Positions 1 to 13,439 are shown, numbered from the stretch's first letter. The stretch is 64,000 nucleotides of DNA from Hemicentrotus pulcherrimus (GCA_003118195.1 BEXV01000010.1:574246-638245), one strand, 5' to 3'. The notes: generated by a model from the sequence alone, not told the origin. Numbers and translations are program-made.

Positions 1-267
1 CATCCTACTACTACTACTAGATCTTCATTGTAATCTAAACATGTTATGAGGAGCAAGTGACCTGTAACATGTACCCTTCTTGCCCTGTCTGCCCCCAGCC
101 CAGCTTGACCTTAAGTGATCACCTAGTCAAATACTGCCAGCGACCTTATGAGGACACGACTTGACCCAAGGGGTAAAGGGGACAGGACATGTGGTCAGAA
201 TTAGGGGTGTGAGGTGACTAAAGAGGGAGATGGGATGATGATAACAGATCATGAGTGAAAGAGGATA

Positions 268-310
268 GGAAGAGAGAGGAAGAGAGAGGAAGAGAGGGAA
301 GAGGGGATGG
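268..310. repeat. GA-rich minisatellite, 10-bp unit
   Basis: The unit GGAAGAGAGA is repeated three times without change from 268 to 297 and then decays into GGAAGAGGGG. Purines are on the plus strand, opposite to the long CT tracts elsewhere in the window. Confidence 0.8.
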
Positions 311-802
311 AGGTTATCTATTAGTAGGTATTTTAAGTGTGCAATAGAAAGCGACCTTTAGATTGAGGTCAAGGAAGGGGGTGTAGAACCAGCCCTGGTT
401 CACTTTGTGTTTTGGCCCCCATTCATTGCACCCCCCCCCCTCTCCCCAAGCTCATTCAGTTGCAAAGGCCTATGTGTTGTGATCTTTGCTCAGACACAGA
501 TGTATCCCTTATCAAATTTGTTGTATTCTTTTGTAGGCATATATTTTACATTTTAAGTATTAGCCTAAACATAACATCCCTCGCTCAAGATTGTTAATAC
601 TCTTCTCATCTTACAACAAATTAAAGCTACCTACTAGGACTAGCTATCTAATCCATCATAACTGGTCTGACTTAGCTATCACTGTGTATTCATATTTTTA
701 AAATCTGTATTGTGTTATTCTTGTGTCCAAGAAGAGTGCACAGAAGAATGCTGAAATCAAGGGAAAAAGAACAGTTCAACTATACAGGCTGTACTATCCC
801 CT

Positions 803-823
803 GGGGTATATATATTATACCCC
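803..823. repeat. Short AT-rich inverted repeat
   Basis: GGGGTATA and TATACCCC are separated by five bases, preceded by a CCCC run that can pair with the same GGGG. This is a small hairpin with no neighbouring gene to act on. Confidence 0.5.
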
Positions 824-3800
824 AATAAAAAGTAGATATTATTCTATGGCTGCAAGCCCAAAGAAAATATTGAAACGGATTGACTTTTGAATGAGAGGAT
901 TTAACCCAGCAGACATTTATAACCCCAAATCAACAAAGAGATTCTATGATACATGAGCCATTTTGGTGAATTGTATTTGTTCTCTGTCCTTAATACTACT
1001 GTTTGGTCAGCATTCCAATGCACAACAAATAGTATTAAGCACCACAAAAATGGTATTGAGAGCAGAAAAATAATACTGAGCACAGAAATTACGTCTCGTG
1101 TGTGTGCACTCATAGAATGTCTACAGTTTGAGATCAAGAAAATAATTTCATTTTTATGTTGGTCATCTTAAATTTCTTTCGATGCCTTACCACAGGTGTA
1201 GTCCATGGTGGTCAAAATCTTCCTTTTGGGGGCAATTTCGTGCGTGTGTAAATTACCGGAAAGGGGGCAGTTTATTTAATTGTACACTTAACTCAAAAGG
1301 GGGTCTTGAAAAGTGCCTTTGGATGTAGTTACTCAATTTGTTCTTCTATATACTTTGTGTCCTACAAGCAGCTGAAAGGCTCTGGGCTATTAACGGCACT
1401 GGACGTTACAAAGTTCCATGCCAAAAAAAGTTATTGGAATCAATATTGAAAGTCTGTGGGGCTAATCTTTGTAATACAAAGGCTCTGATTGATGGATACT
1501 TGTAGTTTGTCTGGCACTCATATAACCATCTTTTTTTCTTTAAAAAAAAAAAAATTCCTGCAGCCCTATCAAATTCTTATTTTCTACCCAAACAATCTTT
1601 TTTCTTTAGATCTTGTTGATTTAACAAATAACAACTATATCATTCAGCTTCCCATGGTAGATTCTTTGACACAACGTCGAAGAGTAGATTAACAACAAAA
1701 CCAAATGATGAATGTTATGAAATATTGCAGACCAAAATGTAGGGGGGGGGCGGGAAGGAACATTTGATTGAAGAAAAAATTATTTCCTGTAACATAAATC
1801 CTGACATCCCAATTCATCATTGGTTATAAATATGCACCATTCTTCCTCAATCTGCTGCCAATTTAACGAGCGAAACCTTGAGTAACAGAAGGATAAGTGG
1901 ATAACATAGTCTCTGGCTGCTAAGCGGATTAGAAAATGGCATTATCATGTCACCAATATGTAAGCATGAGCCGCTAACATGAAAATGATTACAAGGTATC
2001 AAAAAGAGAGGCGTTCCACTCTGTAAGATTTGCCTCTAAGTTTGCAAAGCTTAAAGCGCTAGGAGGTCATTACATCAGCATGCAATTATTCACATTTTCT
2101 ACGGCCTATCAATTCCATCACACTTCCATTCAAGACCAAGATATAAATCGTTAAGAATACATAGAAAAGCAGAGTTTTTTCTTCTTTCATTTTCATCATT
2201 CTCTGCCTAACGAGCACTTCATAGATCATTTCAGAGATCACTCTCTTAGAAAAGAGAAGAGACATTTGTACCAGTTAATGTATCCGACATAAGTATTCGT
2301 CACAAGTATTCGAAATAAGCTTAAAATCATTTTCTCCTTGAGAAGTCTAGGATATTTCTTTCTGTGCAATATGTTCTGGGATTCGCTCATGAATCTTAAA
2401 GAATGTTCATCTTCTAAGTTGAGTCAGGATAAAGAATATATCCACATTGAGGTATGATTGGAAAGACTGAAAGCAAGGACACTGGAGAATGGTAGAGAAG
2501 CGTTGTCTAAGAAATAATGTTCTGCTTTTTAGAAGCAATCAAAGCAGGTGGAGCATGGCTCAACAAACTAGATTGAGGAATGTATTATTGTGTCAAAGTA
2601 TATAGTATATATGCTAAAAATTGTAAAGTTCTGCCAAAAAGGAGTGATGTAAGAATGTTATATAAGATGTCTGGTTCTTTCTTAAAGAAAGGAGCATTAC
2701 ATTCTTCTACATTTTGTAAAGGGGGTTTTATTTTAAGATGGGTTTGGATTCTCTTTCTCCAAGTCTCAAATCATTAAATATTATATTAAATTATGAGCAA
2801 TGAAACATTTCAATTGATATTTTATCAGGATATGAAATGTTCATTTTTATGGATGGGAACTATCTGAATTACCCAGTAAACTACATGAAACCCCCTATCA
2901 TATTAATCACAGATGAAGCCTTAGATGAAGATATGTGTGATCAATATCAACCCAAGGGGGATCAAAGCTGCAATTGTGTGTCAGTATCAAGAAGTCAGCA
3001 GGGTGCACTATCAATAGAAATTCCTTAATGAGGCTGACCATTTCTAGATCTGCCAAAATACTCTAGATTTACCCTACAGGGGCGTCTCCTTTTAATATCT
3101 GTCTCATTTGTCTAACTGATCCATGCCACTCTTACAAGTTGTCTTACATGCTCATTAATTTGTCTCAGTTGGGGCTAAATACTTTGGCGCTATGTGACTG
3201 GACATGTAAGAAAAGATGGTGCCTTTGTTTACCAAGTCTCTAAGGTAGTAGTATCCAGTGCTGCTTTTGGCCATTATCTGCTGTATGAGCCCTACTTTTC
3301 TTGAATTCTTCAAAAGGATTAAGATTTAATCGATTGAAACCCTGCCATCTATTTTGAAAGTTCTTTTTAGGGGCTTCTAGGGGTGCCTAAAATAATGATT
3401 GCCACCTTTACCAACTGATGTAATGCTATACACATGTATAGGCACTCCATTATTGTAGATTTGTATATCCTGCAATTGTAACAGTTCTGAAAAAAACAGC
3501 CACAAAGTGCTGATCATTCGGGATAACTGCAGAAATACCAGTTCCAACGAAGCAATCTTGCATGATTAGAAAAATGGCTATTCCAGTTTTGAACAATGCC
3601 TTTTGGAAGATTGTTGAAATTCTCAATTGCAAAATACTGGACCTATACCATGGCAGGTCCAATTCTTACATGAATTATAATTATATAGAGTGCACTGACT
3701 TTTATTATGACACTGGCGCTGTCACACCATTCAAGGAACAAAAACGGCTTTGTACAGCGCTGATACAAGTTGCATTCTCTTGGGTAGTGTTTGCTCAATG

Positions 3801-5945
3801 GTTGCAATTATTCACCAGGCTTTTTTTCTTCAGTTTGATTTCTTTCAATTTCTTTCCGATGATAATGAGCCAAACCATTAATCAAAACCAAATAGATCCT
3901 GAGACAGGAATGGTATTAACACAACAATGATGTCACAGTGTGCTGATCAGAATGACCCATTCACCAATAGGTCATCTCCCTAATCACTTTCTAAATAAGA
4001 GGTGTGACAGTTGGTGTAAAAGGGACATTAGTTAGCACCGATTCTTTCTCTCTCTCTGGGCTCAGCATCAAATTATACAATGCTGAAATGGCAATAGGAG
4101 ACTTTCTTTGTACCTTTAGAAATTATCCACTTTCCCTGTAAATGACTTTTATACCATCTTAATCTCTCTCTCTCTTTGCAACTCAATTTCTTATTTAAAC
4201 TATATCTTCAATATCTTCCCTATGAAAAACAAGCACCACAAAGAAAAGGCTTTCCTGAACTGCATACAACAAGGCACAATAAAGCATACTGAAACAGGGA
4301 GAGTAAGAGGGAGCAAGACAGAGAAAGGATGAGAGGCAGGGAGGGAGAGAGGGAAAGACAGACAAAAAGCTCACCCCGTCTGCAAATTGGCCGTTTGGAA
4401 TTTCTGGCTCTGCTTCATATAAACCAGTCTTGATCTATGGAGCGGCTTCAGACAAATCCATCATAACATGAAGATGGGATAAAATGGCAAGAAATAATGA
4501 CATGCCCACATAACCCAGGAGCATCCTCATCCAGGATCCCTAGTAAAACATAACCATCGCATTTTCACGCTGCCTTCACGTACATCCAATCTGCAAACCA
4601 GGTGCCAAGGAAATTTCATTCTTGTTAAATCTCAATACAGGGTATTTGTGCCTTCTTCCAATAAAAGTAGGCACTTTTGATATAAGCATCCAGGTTTCAT
4701 GGTTAAATTTAACTTTCAATTTGATTTTTATCAGATAAAGTCTATCATTCAGAGTCTCTGCTGTATCAACTTGGGTAATTACCAATAAACATTCATAATT
4801 TATATTAAATTACTATAGGTCACTCACTACCTATGAAATTTATCATTTATCTCTCACAGTTTCAAATTAGGGTAACTATCAATATTGAAATTATCACCAA
4901 AACATATTGGGAAACACATTTCACTTGTCCCTATCAATAGACTTATCTTGAATTATAGATTATTAGGCTTCCTACAAACTCAAGTCTAATCTGCATTGTA
5001 TCTTTATATCTATCTAAATGGCAATTCATTTAATTAATTTGCAAATCGTTGGGAGGAAATCATAATAGGCGTATGGGTTCATCTTTCCAATTTAAAACAT
5101 TATTAGGATGTTGTAGTGTGTAATTTTACTATAGCAGAAACTCTTACAGCCTCCTTTGGTTTCACTGAGGGCACAAGCCAGTTATCTCGATTGCTTTTAA
5201 TTACTTCCTCTCCAAGGAAGCACCTGCCTATTTCATGATAGGTGGAACTGTCAAAAGCCATGTTAAATAAAATGGTGGGGACAGGTTTATTTTTAAACCC
5301 AATGAAACATTAGCCCACATTCAAACCCAGTGATTACCCATTAGCCTAGAAAAGGTGAATATCCTGAATAATGTGATGGTAAATGTGCTACATTTGTTTA
5401 AATGTTGATTTTTATAACCAAGCTATGAGCAGGTATCACAGCAATGTAAACCTTACCTACAAGCATTTGATTTTAGAAAGCTGTGCCCATATAATCTGTT
5501 AAATGCATATGCTCATTATTTCTATCATCATTTTTATCAATATCATTACAGATATCTTCTTAAATAACATTATCATGATCGTGATTGATTGTTAACTTCA
5601 ATTAGCTTAAATTGTATACAGTATTTCCCCTAACAACAAAAAATTGAAAAAACACTGTGCAGTGAAATTTATATTTCTTTACTAATCAATTTAAAAAAAT
5701 GATAGAGATCAACAACCTCCATCTTAATTTCTTCAATGAAATTCTTTATGTCTAAGATGATTAACAAGGCTGTCATAAGGAACTCCTGTCATTCAGCAAT
5801 CATTATTAGGCGTTAATTAGGGGAAATGTACATACATACATACATGTAGCTGTGACAATAGTCAGATTAATGAGTATCAGCTGGGCATGTGTTACTGGGA
5901 GATTCCAAGTGATGCAATGCATTGAGGAAGGGGTAATTGACCTTC

Positions 5946-5996
5946 TATTATCAGCTTGTTAATTGACAGCAGTTAATACCTTCTGGCCCCTAAAAC
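5946..5996. repeat. Decayed copy of the ~80-bp palindromic repeat family
   Basis: The right arm is recognisable (GTTAATACCTTCTGGCCCC). The left arm is reduced to TTATCAGCTTGTTAA and lacks the middle. It sits about 40 bp from the next copy. Confidence 0.4.
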
Positions 5997-6033
5997 CATC
6001 TTTGGACAGTAGAGATGTCGGGTAAACTAAACT

Positions 6034-6110
6034 TTTGTCAGCTTAGAGCCAAAAGGGTGTATATCAGAATTAGCACCAGGTTATCATCAGTTTGGCTTTC
6101 AACAGATAAC
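6034..6110. repeat. ~80-bp palindromic repeat, copy A
   Basis: The left arm is TTAGAGCCAAAAGGGTGT. The right arm is TTAGCACC, an interruption, then TTTGGCTTTCAACAGATAAC. The right arm has about eleven extra or shifted bases, so the hairpin is imperfect. Confidence 0.6.
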
Positions 6111-9100
6111 TGATTTCAAGGACCTAATTGAATTCTAATGTGTCAAAAATAACCAGTGCCCTCTTTCACAATCTTGTTATCAGAGATGTAGCCTCTGTCA
6201 ACACTAATTCACAACATTTTCTATGCTTTGTATTCATCTCTTTTTTAACCCTCCATTTCCCTATAGGTCCTACTTCATGCCATTGCCAGGCTATGAAATT
6301 CCTTTCAAGATGCTGGTCAACTTGTACTAACTGGTCACACAAAGTGTTATTCATATACAATGTACGAACTATAACTACTTCATTTACTTCTTATTTCCTG
6401 AGAAAGAATTTTCGTAATCATCACTCAAGAACCTCACAGAACACCTACAGCTTGACAGAAAGCACATTACCCTCCAAGAAGGAATCATAAATCAAAGAGA
6501 TCAAGATTCCCAGCTGGATATAAGTCATAGCTTCTGCCAAAAAAAATTGGATACAAATTGCAAGTGAGTCGAGTTTCGGACATGCACTGTCAGCTGGCCC
6601 AAGATTTACAAGACTGATCATAGCGCCAACTTGTCCATCAGTTTGTTCCGATCTTCCAAAACGCCCATGGTCATTTCTTGGGGTCAAGTTAACGACACGT
6701 TTTAAGTCAGACTCCATCACATCAGTTAAACTGGAAAACACATCTTTCCCCTGTGCATACTAGGTAATCCACATAATAATGGGCATCGGTTACTTGTTGC
6801 ACAGTTGCGAGAATCTATTACAATTGATATCAGATTTCACCTCAACCAAATTGCAGAACAGTGCCCTCTTTTGAAAAATGAGGAAAAATCAAATAAGCCT
6901 CCCTAAGTGATGAACGTGCCACAATAAACATTCTATTGAGGTTTGGGTCAAATCCAGGAAAACGTTACTTATTACAATGTCATTATCATGGCTACACTGT
7001 GTCATTTTTGGCTCGGCACGGACCTGACTAATCTAATTTCTGACAATTTTCTTTGCCATATATCTAATTAGTGGCCAGACGTTGTTAATGAAAAATCAAA
7101 TATGGGGGAAGAGAAGCGGAAGTGTTAGAGGCAGGTGGGCACATGGCTCCTCAAATGGACACCCCAGGGGATTTATTTGAACCCCTAGGGGAGCAAAAAT
7201 GCACCTCTTTGGGCAGTGTTTGCATTCTTCAATAATACTTAATACCAGTAGCTATTGCCCAGTGAGAATTGGACAAAGGAATGCCGAGTTCTGTAGATTA
7301 GACATAATCAGAATCAATGATTGAATATCAGATATGAATCAATCGATTTTTATGACAACTACATATTGTTTGTATTCGAGTGGAGTCCCATCATTTATTA
7401 TCTAGTTTCAGAGTTTTGTTGCAACATACCAATTAATGGCAATTTCAGGTGGCAAGGCCAGTTAGTGTCATTTGTTTAATAGTGATTAATTCAGCCAAAT
7501 CATTAGTGCGTTGAGAAATGTGATCGCTTGCCACACAATGATTGTGTGTGATCTTCAACAAGCTTTTAATGGAGCTCTTTTCTTCCCCTCCCCTACTGAA
7601 AGACCTGCCTTACATATGCAATTTGGGAAATCTATTTAAAGATAACCCTGACATGCACACAGTTAGTTGATATGCCACAGAAGGAAAGGACACACCCTTG
7701 CTTCTCATCATTTACCCTAATATTTCCTTTTCCCCTCTTTTGGCCTCCCATATTGCTCAAATCTTTCGGAAGTGTGCTCATCACTTGCAACTTCTTCCCC
7801 TGTGGGTTATTTCCACCTTCCATCATAAGATTAGATCCCAGTTTTGTACTGTTTAACATGTACAAAGAAGAGAAGAGATTTTGATATAAAGAAAGCCACC
7901 TACAGAACAATAATAGCCATGTTGGAAAGGAACAACCACACTACCTCTTAAATTTGCGATTACGCTTTCGGGGAAACTCTCAATACGCAAACTTTCATAT
8001 GCGTGTCTGATATCATAATATGAAGTGGTGTTCATGGGAACAAACACTTTGGGCATTGGCTGTCAGAATCAGTTATGCAAGATGTTTTTCAGACAGATAG
8101 AACAAACATTGAGCACTATTCCCAGTTGTTCATCCTTTGTTTCACAAGGGACTTCATTTGCATTTCTAGAAGACATCAACTGATCTGTTTTCTCAACAAA
8201 TGAAGTAACTGCTCTAAAAATACATTGGAAGCTATCAATTTCATGATTTATTTTCTTTCTCTTCCTAATTGATTTGGACAGGGAGAGTCCCCAAAAAAAT
8301 AATTTTAGCTTATACTTGGTAGAAGCATGTATGCTGACCAATGTCTTTCTGACGCTTCTCTCCATTGGCAGAGGGATAGAGTTTGTTCACATAACTCTAC
8401 TCTTATTTTGTTATCTACGCTATTGTTTTTCTTCTATAATTTTTTAAAAATAAATCCTTTCCTGGGCTACCCCCCTCACTTCACTGTTTACTCTGATCCT
8501 TCAATTGTCTCTTTAAAATTGAAAAAATCCAGAAGCCTACTCACTACTTCACTACTATCATCCGTTGTCATTTAATTAACTTGTGCAATTATAATTATGG
8601 CTTTAAGTAGCATTCCCTCACTGTTTGACTTCAGTAGAAGGAAATCAAGAGATATCTGAATTAGCCTCAAACAGATTAAAGAAAATTAATTTCATTTAGT
8701 TGGCGGCTTCCTTATAAGTCCGCAATCACTCAGTGTGGGAGGAAACCAACATCTCAGCAATTCCAGTTTGGAACAAATATGAATAATCAGAATCAAATGA
8801 TATCGACTTCCTATTTTCTTGCTCGCTTAATGAAATCGTGACCTTTCGTTTGGAATTAAAAAACCATTGCCGACTCCTGGGCAATGACAAACATTTTCAT
8901 CCTAAATGCCGCAAAACAGGATGTCATGATTTGATCCCCTTTCTTCGTTACACCCAGGTGTAGCATGTTGTTCATGTTCACTTCAAGCCATTTAAGAAAG
9001 AAAGACACATTTTGGCTGCTATAACCCTGAAAGGTTGTTGACTCAGATGACTCTGTATAAAAGTGTTTGCGACTTAAAGGGAAATCGTAACTTATTGGCA

Positions 9101-9819
9101 AATATATCCAGAAGAAAGCAGAAAAATCAGAAAAGCATGTAGTTCACTGACAAAATTGCCAATTTGAGATTCGCAAAGCTGTAGTGATCTCATCTTTCTC
9201 ATTATTGGTCCAATTTATTTCAAACATTTGCCATTTAATTTTTCAGCTTTGATTAAAAAAAACTTACTACAAAGTTTGGATTGGCCTTTAATTAAGAACC
9301 CTTTGCCTCTAGGAAATAAGACATTTTATCTCAAGCAGTCAATCTACAGCTTCACCCACAGAGCTTTCACAGAAGAGTGAATTTGATTTTGATATTTTTT
9401 ACATTTTTTTAAATTTGCAAACGTCTGTGCCAAAATGTCTGCCAGTGAAAGTGAGTCAACGTTCCCTTGATCAAGATCCAGTTTTTGAGGGGAAAACGGA
9501 TAACATTAATTGGGAGCTAATGAGCATGGGAGAAAGAAACAACAAGCAGTAAAGGTCATTGACAAACAGCCCCCCCCCCCTTCACAAATTTGATATTTCT
9601 CTTGACAAATTTTGTCTTTATGAGCAGATCAGCCTGTATTATTATTAGTATAAATCTCACTTAGGATGTCTCTAAGGGATTATTTAAATTCAATTAGCTA
9701 GAAATTCCATAAACCCTTCGAACTAAGCACACATGTATTGATATAAAGCACCTCCTTTCTCTCTATCTCCTGTTTTGTTGTTTTCTCTCTTTCTTTGAAG
9801 CCATGTCTCCTATTCTTCT

Positions 9820-9822
<3 letters not shown>

Positions 9823-9867
<45 letters not shown>

Positions 9868-9882
9868 ATCTCTCTCTATCTC
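9823..9882. repeat. CT microsatellite beside the exon-2 donor
   Basis: TC dinucleotides are pure from about 9830 to 9861 and continue with TATC interruptions to 9882. On the gene's sense strand this is a GA tract that begins about ten bases after the donor. Confidence 0.95.
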
Positions 9883-9885
9883 ATT

Positions 9886-9896
9886 GTCTTACCTGC
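9886..9896 (-). other. Splice donor of exon 2
   Basis: The minus strand reads GCAG|GTAAGA, a strong donor that leaves the exon in phase 1. Within ten bases it runs into a long GA-rich tract (see the microsatellite at 9823-9882). Confidence 0.9.
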
Positions 9897-9982
9897 ATCT
9901 CTGACTGATACAAAGAATGTATCACTTGTAGCATCGACATTAGGGTGGATAACATACTGGATGTACATGTTGTTGACATCAC
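9893..9982 (-). CDS. ECM3: ECM3/FREM2-like, exon 2 (90 bp, end of CSPG repeat 12)
   Basis: This 90-bp exon is too short for an ordinary ORF search. On the minus strand it lies between TTGTTCTTTCAG and GCAG|GTAAGA. Exon 1 ends one base into a codon (CAA A). Exon 2 supplies the missing GT, then 29 codons, then one base, so both junctions are phase 1. The joined reading is ...NFTQ-S-DVNNMYIQYV... and continues to ...ATSDTFFVSVRDA. This is the second half of a CSPG repeat, and it matches the family pattern FTQ-x-D-I-D-x-M-x-I-x-Y-V followed by ATSD-x-F. No other frame of the stretch gives a recognisable product. The next exon would be expected to start with Gly-rich residues and lead into the first Calx-beta domain; it is not found in the remaining 9.9 kb. 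I am confident of the exon; its being exon 2 assumes that no small exon was missed in between. Confidence 0.93.
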
Positions 9983-10030
9983 CTGAAAGAACAAGCAAAC
10001 AAAAAAGAGTAAAAATAAGTGATTAGCTTA
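9983..10030 (-). other. Splice acceptor, pyrimidine tract and branch-point candidate of intron 1
   Basis: The minus strand shows a near-continuous pyrimidine tract (ACTCTTTTTTG then TTTGCTTGTTCTTTCAG) ending at the AG at 9984-9983. A CTAAT sequence with its branch adenosine at about 10023, 41 nt from the exon, fits the YTNAY consensus. A second candidate (TTTAC) lies nearer the exon. Confidence 0.85.
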
Positions 10031-10185
10031 GCTGTCAGGAACAAAAGTTCCATTACATTTGACAGAACTAAATATGATTTTAAGTTGATTAGATGGAAAA
10101 TTATGGTAAATTGAGGCGATTAAGAAAATATCAAAAACAGGTATGGGACCATTGTCGTCTCATCAACTTCATTCACACTAGACAT

Positions 10186-10251
10186 CATTCATGTGACTAC
10201 TTAAATCACCATTCATGTGATTATAGTTCAATAACTCATGTGGTTGTAGTC
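10186..10251. repeat. Three imperfect ~24-bp tandem copies
   Basis: The copies start CATTCATGTGACTACTT, CATTCATGTGATTATAGTT and CTCATGTGGTTGTAGTC at spacings of 24-25 bp, just upstream of exon 2 in the gene's direction. Confidence 0.55.
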
Positions 10252-11000
10252 ACATCAGACTTAGCAAGGCTCCCAAAAAGCCACAAAGCACAGGAAACCT
10301 TCTCAGCAGTCATATGTTCGGCTACCTAGATAATGGATGTCACTCATGGACCGGCGGGATGTCAGTTTGGTCCAAATCATAATTTCCGTTCTGATTTTCA
10401 TGAATCACAAAGCAAACATAGGCCCAAGGGAGGATATTGGAGTAATATATGAGTAACGAGGGGAGGTCGAAGGCATTCGAGGAAATCTGGAATGGCAAGA
10501 AAACTTGATTTTGTTGAAACTATTTTGGGATATATGCAGAGATGCATTTATGGTAATCATCCAAGAGATATCAATACTGATATATCGCTCATAGTCACAT
10601 GAGTAAGATAGAAAGAAAGTCCAAACAAATTGACATGTTAGTGTTCCTTAAAACGATTTTCAACCTGAAGCCTCACCCCCCCCCCTCCCCCTTCCACTAC
10701 TTTTATCACCACCACACAGCTATACAGCAAACATTACAAAGTCATACCTTTGAATTAGACAGACAAATTCATCAAAAAGCCCTTTCCAGTAACTGATTCA
10801 TCATAACAATTTAGTCATTACGAAATTAATGGCTAAAGAGCGAACTCAGAGACAGGGCCTAAAATGAATTTAGGGGAGAACGTGAATGGAGATAATGTCA
10901 TCTTCCTGTCAGTGATGACCTTCTCTTGCTAAGTAGTTATCAAATTAGGAGCTCTCGACCCTCCTGTGACTGTCACACACCTGTAACCCACTCCTACTTA

Positions 11001-11052
11001 CCCCCTCCCCCCCCCCCNNNNNNNNNNNNNNNNNNNNNNNNNNNNNCCCCCC
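11001..11052. other. Assembly gap inside a poly-C run
   Basis: There are 29 N at 11018-11046, flanked on both sides by C runs. The true length of the C tract is unknown. Confidence 0.95.
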
Positions 11053-12308
11053 TATTAGGTTTTTGTTAACAAGCCAGACAAGGCGAAAGTTGTGTAATGG
11101 AGTCATGCAAAGTGCATCGGAGTACATGACCGTGACTTTTGACCACCCCACCTGATGCTGAGAGACATTCAGACAGAAAGAGGATGGTCTTTTGCAGAAT
11201 GATGCATGGTCCCTTGTCCCTTCTCGTATTTTGAAAATCTAGATCAAATTGAATTTAGATGGATGTGTAGCTTGAAGTCTAAGTTATTATGGTTGTTTGC
11301 GTTCTCTATCCGGTTTCACACAAGACCTTAACACTGAGGGCGCCACAGAAGTAGGAGAAGGAAGAGCAAAACATTCAAAAAATTTCTTGTCCTTATCAAG
11401 TTATTACTGAGAGGATATCAACAGAAGACTTCAACATGTTCAAAGGAACTCTTTTAACTCCCAAGAACATTCCACTCAAAAGCATGTATTCCCCAAACTG
11501 ATCGCAAAATCTTACTATTTCCAGAGATATAAATAACACCGATCTCTATCTCACCTGCGCAAGTTGAACTCCTAATCACACCATTCATTACGCCAATTTG
11601 GAAATCTCAACGAAACTTGGATATGAAAAATTTACGCTCCAATTTCATCAAGCTGGAATCTCACCCGGGGAAAAACTATTATGATTTCTGTTCTTAAAAC
11701 CTTTCACAGCCGAACTTGATGGTGTCGATTTTGAGGTGATTAGATAATTAAGGAACATTTTATCATGATTCGCACCGTGGCATGATGAATTCGCTCGTGA
11801 GATTACGCACTTTCTTCTCATTTTATTCAAGGGTGCCATGCAGAGGCCAAATCTGAACTGTGATATGGAATGATCATAGAAACTTATCACTGTGTGTATT
11901 TTTTTGGTTCGTATAAAAGTGCATTTACCAGTCAATGACTGAGCCAAAAACAAAAAATACTTAAGTTTAAATCTGCACTACAAATGTAAGTTCAATGAAA
12001 CTTACATCCATATTTTTCCTTCTTGGATTCTTTATCTTGCTTAACCTGCCCTACCATTTAATTTCATTCCAATTTAAATGTCTTCCTTTATATAATTCCA
12101 CTGTAATTTATCTCATGCCGCAGTAAAATTACTTCATGAATTTGTAAGAGTTTGTTTTGACTACAGAGGGATAAGAAATAATTTCTTCCAGTTGATTAGT
12201 GCAGTATCTTTAAATACATGCACCCCTTGAAATAATTAAACCATAGGGCCAACCAAATACCAAAGCAACACAAGAACTCTTCCATTCCTAACTCGTCATA
12301 TGGAAACT

Positions 12309-12390
12309 ATCTTCTGCCAAGAGATAGAAGGACATTAACTCATAAGTAATTCATACAGAGCCAACACCCTTCTGCTTCTCAACAGAAAAC
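12309..12390. repeat. ~80-bp palindromic repeat, copy B
   Basis: The left arm TATCTTCTGCCAAGAGATAG runs on into AAGGACATTAA. The right arm is CCAACACCCTTCTGCTTCTC followed by AACAGA. The arms are about 20 bp apart. Confidence 0.8.
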
Positions 12391-13413
12391 ATATTATTTT
12401 TATTATGCTTCCTTCCTCCTTTCCATAAATTAGCCATGGAAATTAAATACTTTCAAAGCAGACTCTGACTGACACGCGAGTGGTTTAAACAGCACGGAGG
12501 GGATTTTAGTCTTATTTAATATCTCAGTCCCGTGTATTCTAAACGATGTGCAGCATTTGTGTAATCAGAAACAACTGGTATTTCCTGCCTACTCAAAATA
12601 GTTTGCACGCAATCTCATGATTTTTTTTTCTGCTTCTGCTCTGTCAATATTATTTTCTAGTTAAAGTTCACATTCATACTTCAAGCATTTCATTTCTTGA
12701 TTTGTCATTAATGAAGAAAAAAACCATCGTAAGTAGTATGGAATTTGCATATTTGTAATAATAGAGCATTGCTTCAGAGTGAATGAAAGGCCCTTCTCAA
12801 GTTTGTCAACCCAACTCAACTTAAAAATCCAAATTTCTGACAAATTATACACAATTGGTATCTAATCCCTTCCAATCCCATGGTTAAACACATTTCCAAC
12901 ACATGTGCAATTGATCGTCCAAGCAATTCTTTTGGATACCACAGGTGCAAGAGCATTTTCATTCCCCAAAGTACATGAACATGAACATTTCTACAATTCC
13001 ATTTCCATTTCTTCGTCAGATATGTCATCTGCGAGAGATCAGAACAGACACACTTCCATATCACCAGGAGCTACTGATACAACTTGTGACACAGAGCTGA
13101 TATGAAAGCACAAGGGACCTTTCATCATCCATACAATCTACATCAAAAAGTCACTAAATATTTCCTGTAATGGATTCTGCAGACAGATTTTGAGAGGTTC
13201 ATATATCCGGTTTAGCCCTAGAACCACTAGACTTTGAAGATCAAATATTCATTTAAACATTTAATTGTATGTGTTTGGATCATGCAGGTGCATGAAGGTC
13301 TTCATTAACACTTTAGCATAGATAAAGAGTGGGGAAAATAGTTGAAAACAGTGAAGCTAAGACAAGCACTGACACTCTGCATTTCTAATGCCTTAGCTGT
13401 GATTTTGTGTTGT

Positions 13414-13439
13414 CAAAATTTATTTCCAAATAAATTTTG
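13414..13439. repeat. 26-bp AT-rich palindrome
   Basis: CAAAATTTATTT and AAATAAATTTTG are perfect 12-bp inverted arms around a CC centre. Confidence 0.85.

Larger units (their letters stand above)
1..9822. other. Non-coding, presumed intron 2 of the same gene
   Basis: I searched the minus strand for a third exon that would begin with the rest of a Gly codon and lead to the Trp-containing strand before the first Calx-beta domain, and found no convincing candidate. All reading frames are short. Contents: a GA minisatellite at 268-310, small hairpins, GA-rich DNA at 4319-4365, an (ACAT)4 run near 5834, palindromic repeats at 5946-6110, and poly-C at 9571-9580. The rest is AT-rich DNA with nothing recognisable. 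Confidence 0.65.

Noticed and set aside
3562..3930. 122-codon plus-strand frame
   Set aside because: Composition looks like translated AT-rich non-coding DNA; no motif or conserved pattern.
4378..4455. Possible exon 3 (minus strand) ending at GG|GTGAGC
   Set aside because: The frame is open for about 26 codons, but the peptide lacks the expected Gly/Trp pattern before Calx-beta and the acceptor is weak.
5440..5465. Recursive splice site (TAG|GTAAGG on the minus strand)
   Set aside because: The upstream pyrimidine tract is poor and the position lies beyond exon 2, so there is little to support a ratchet point.
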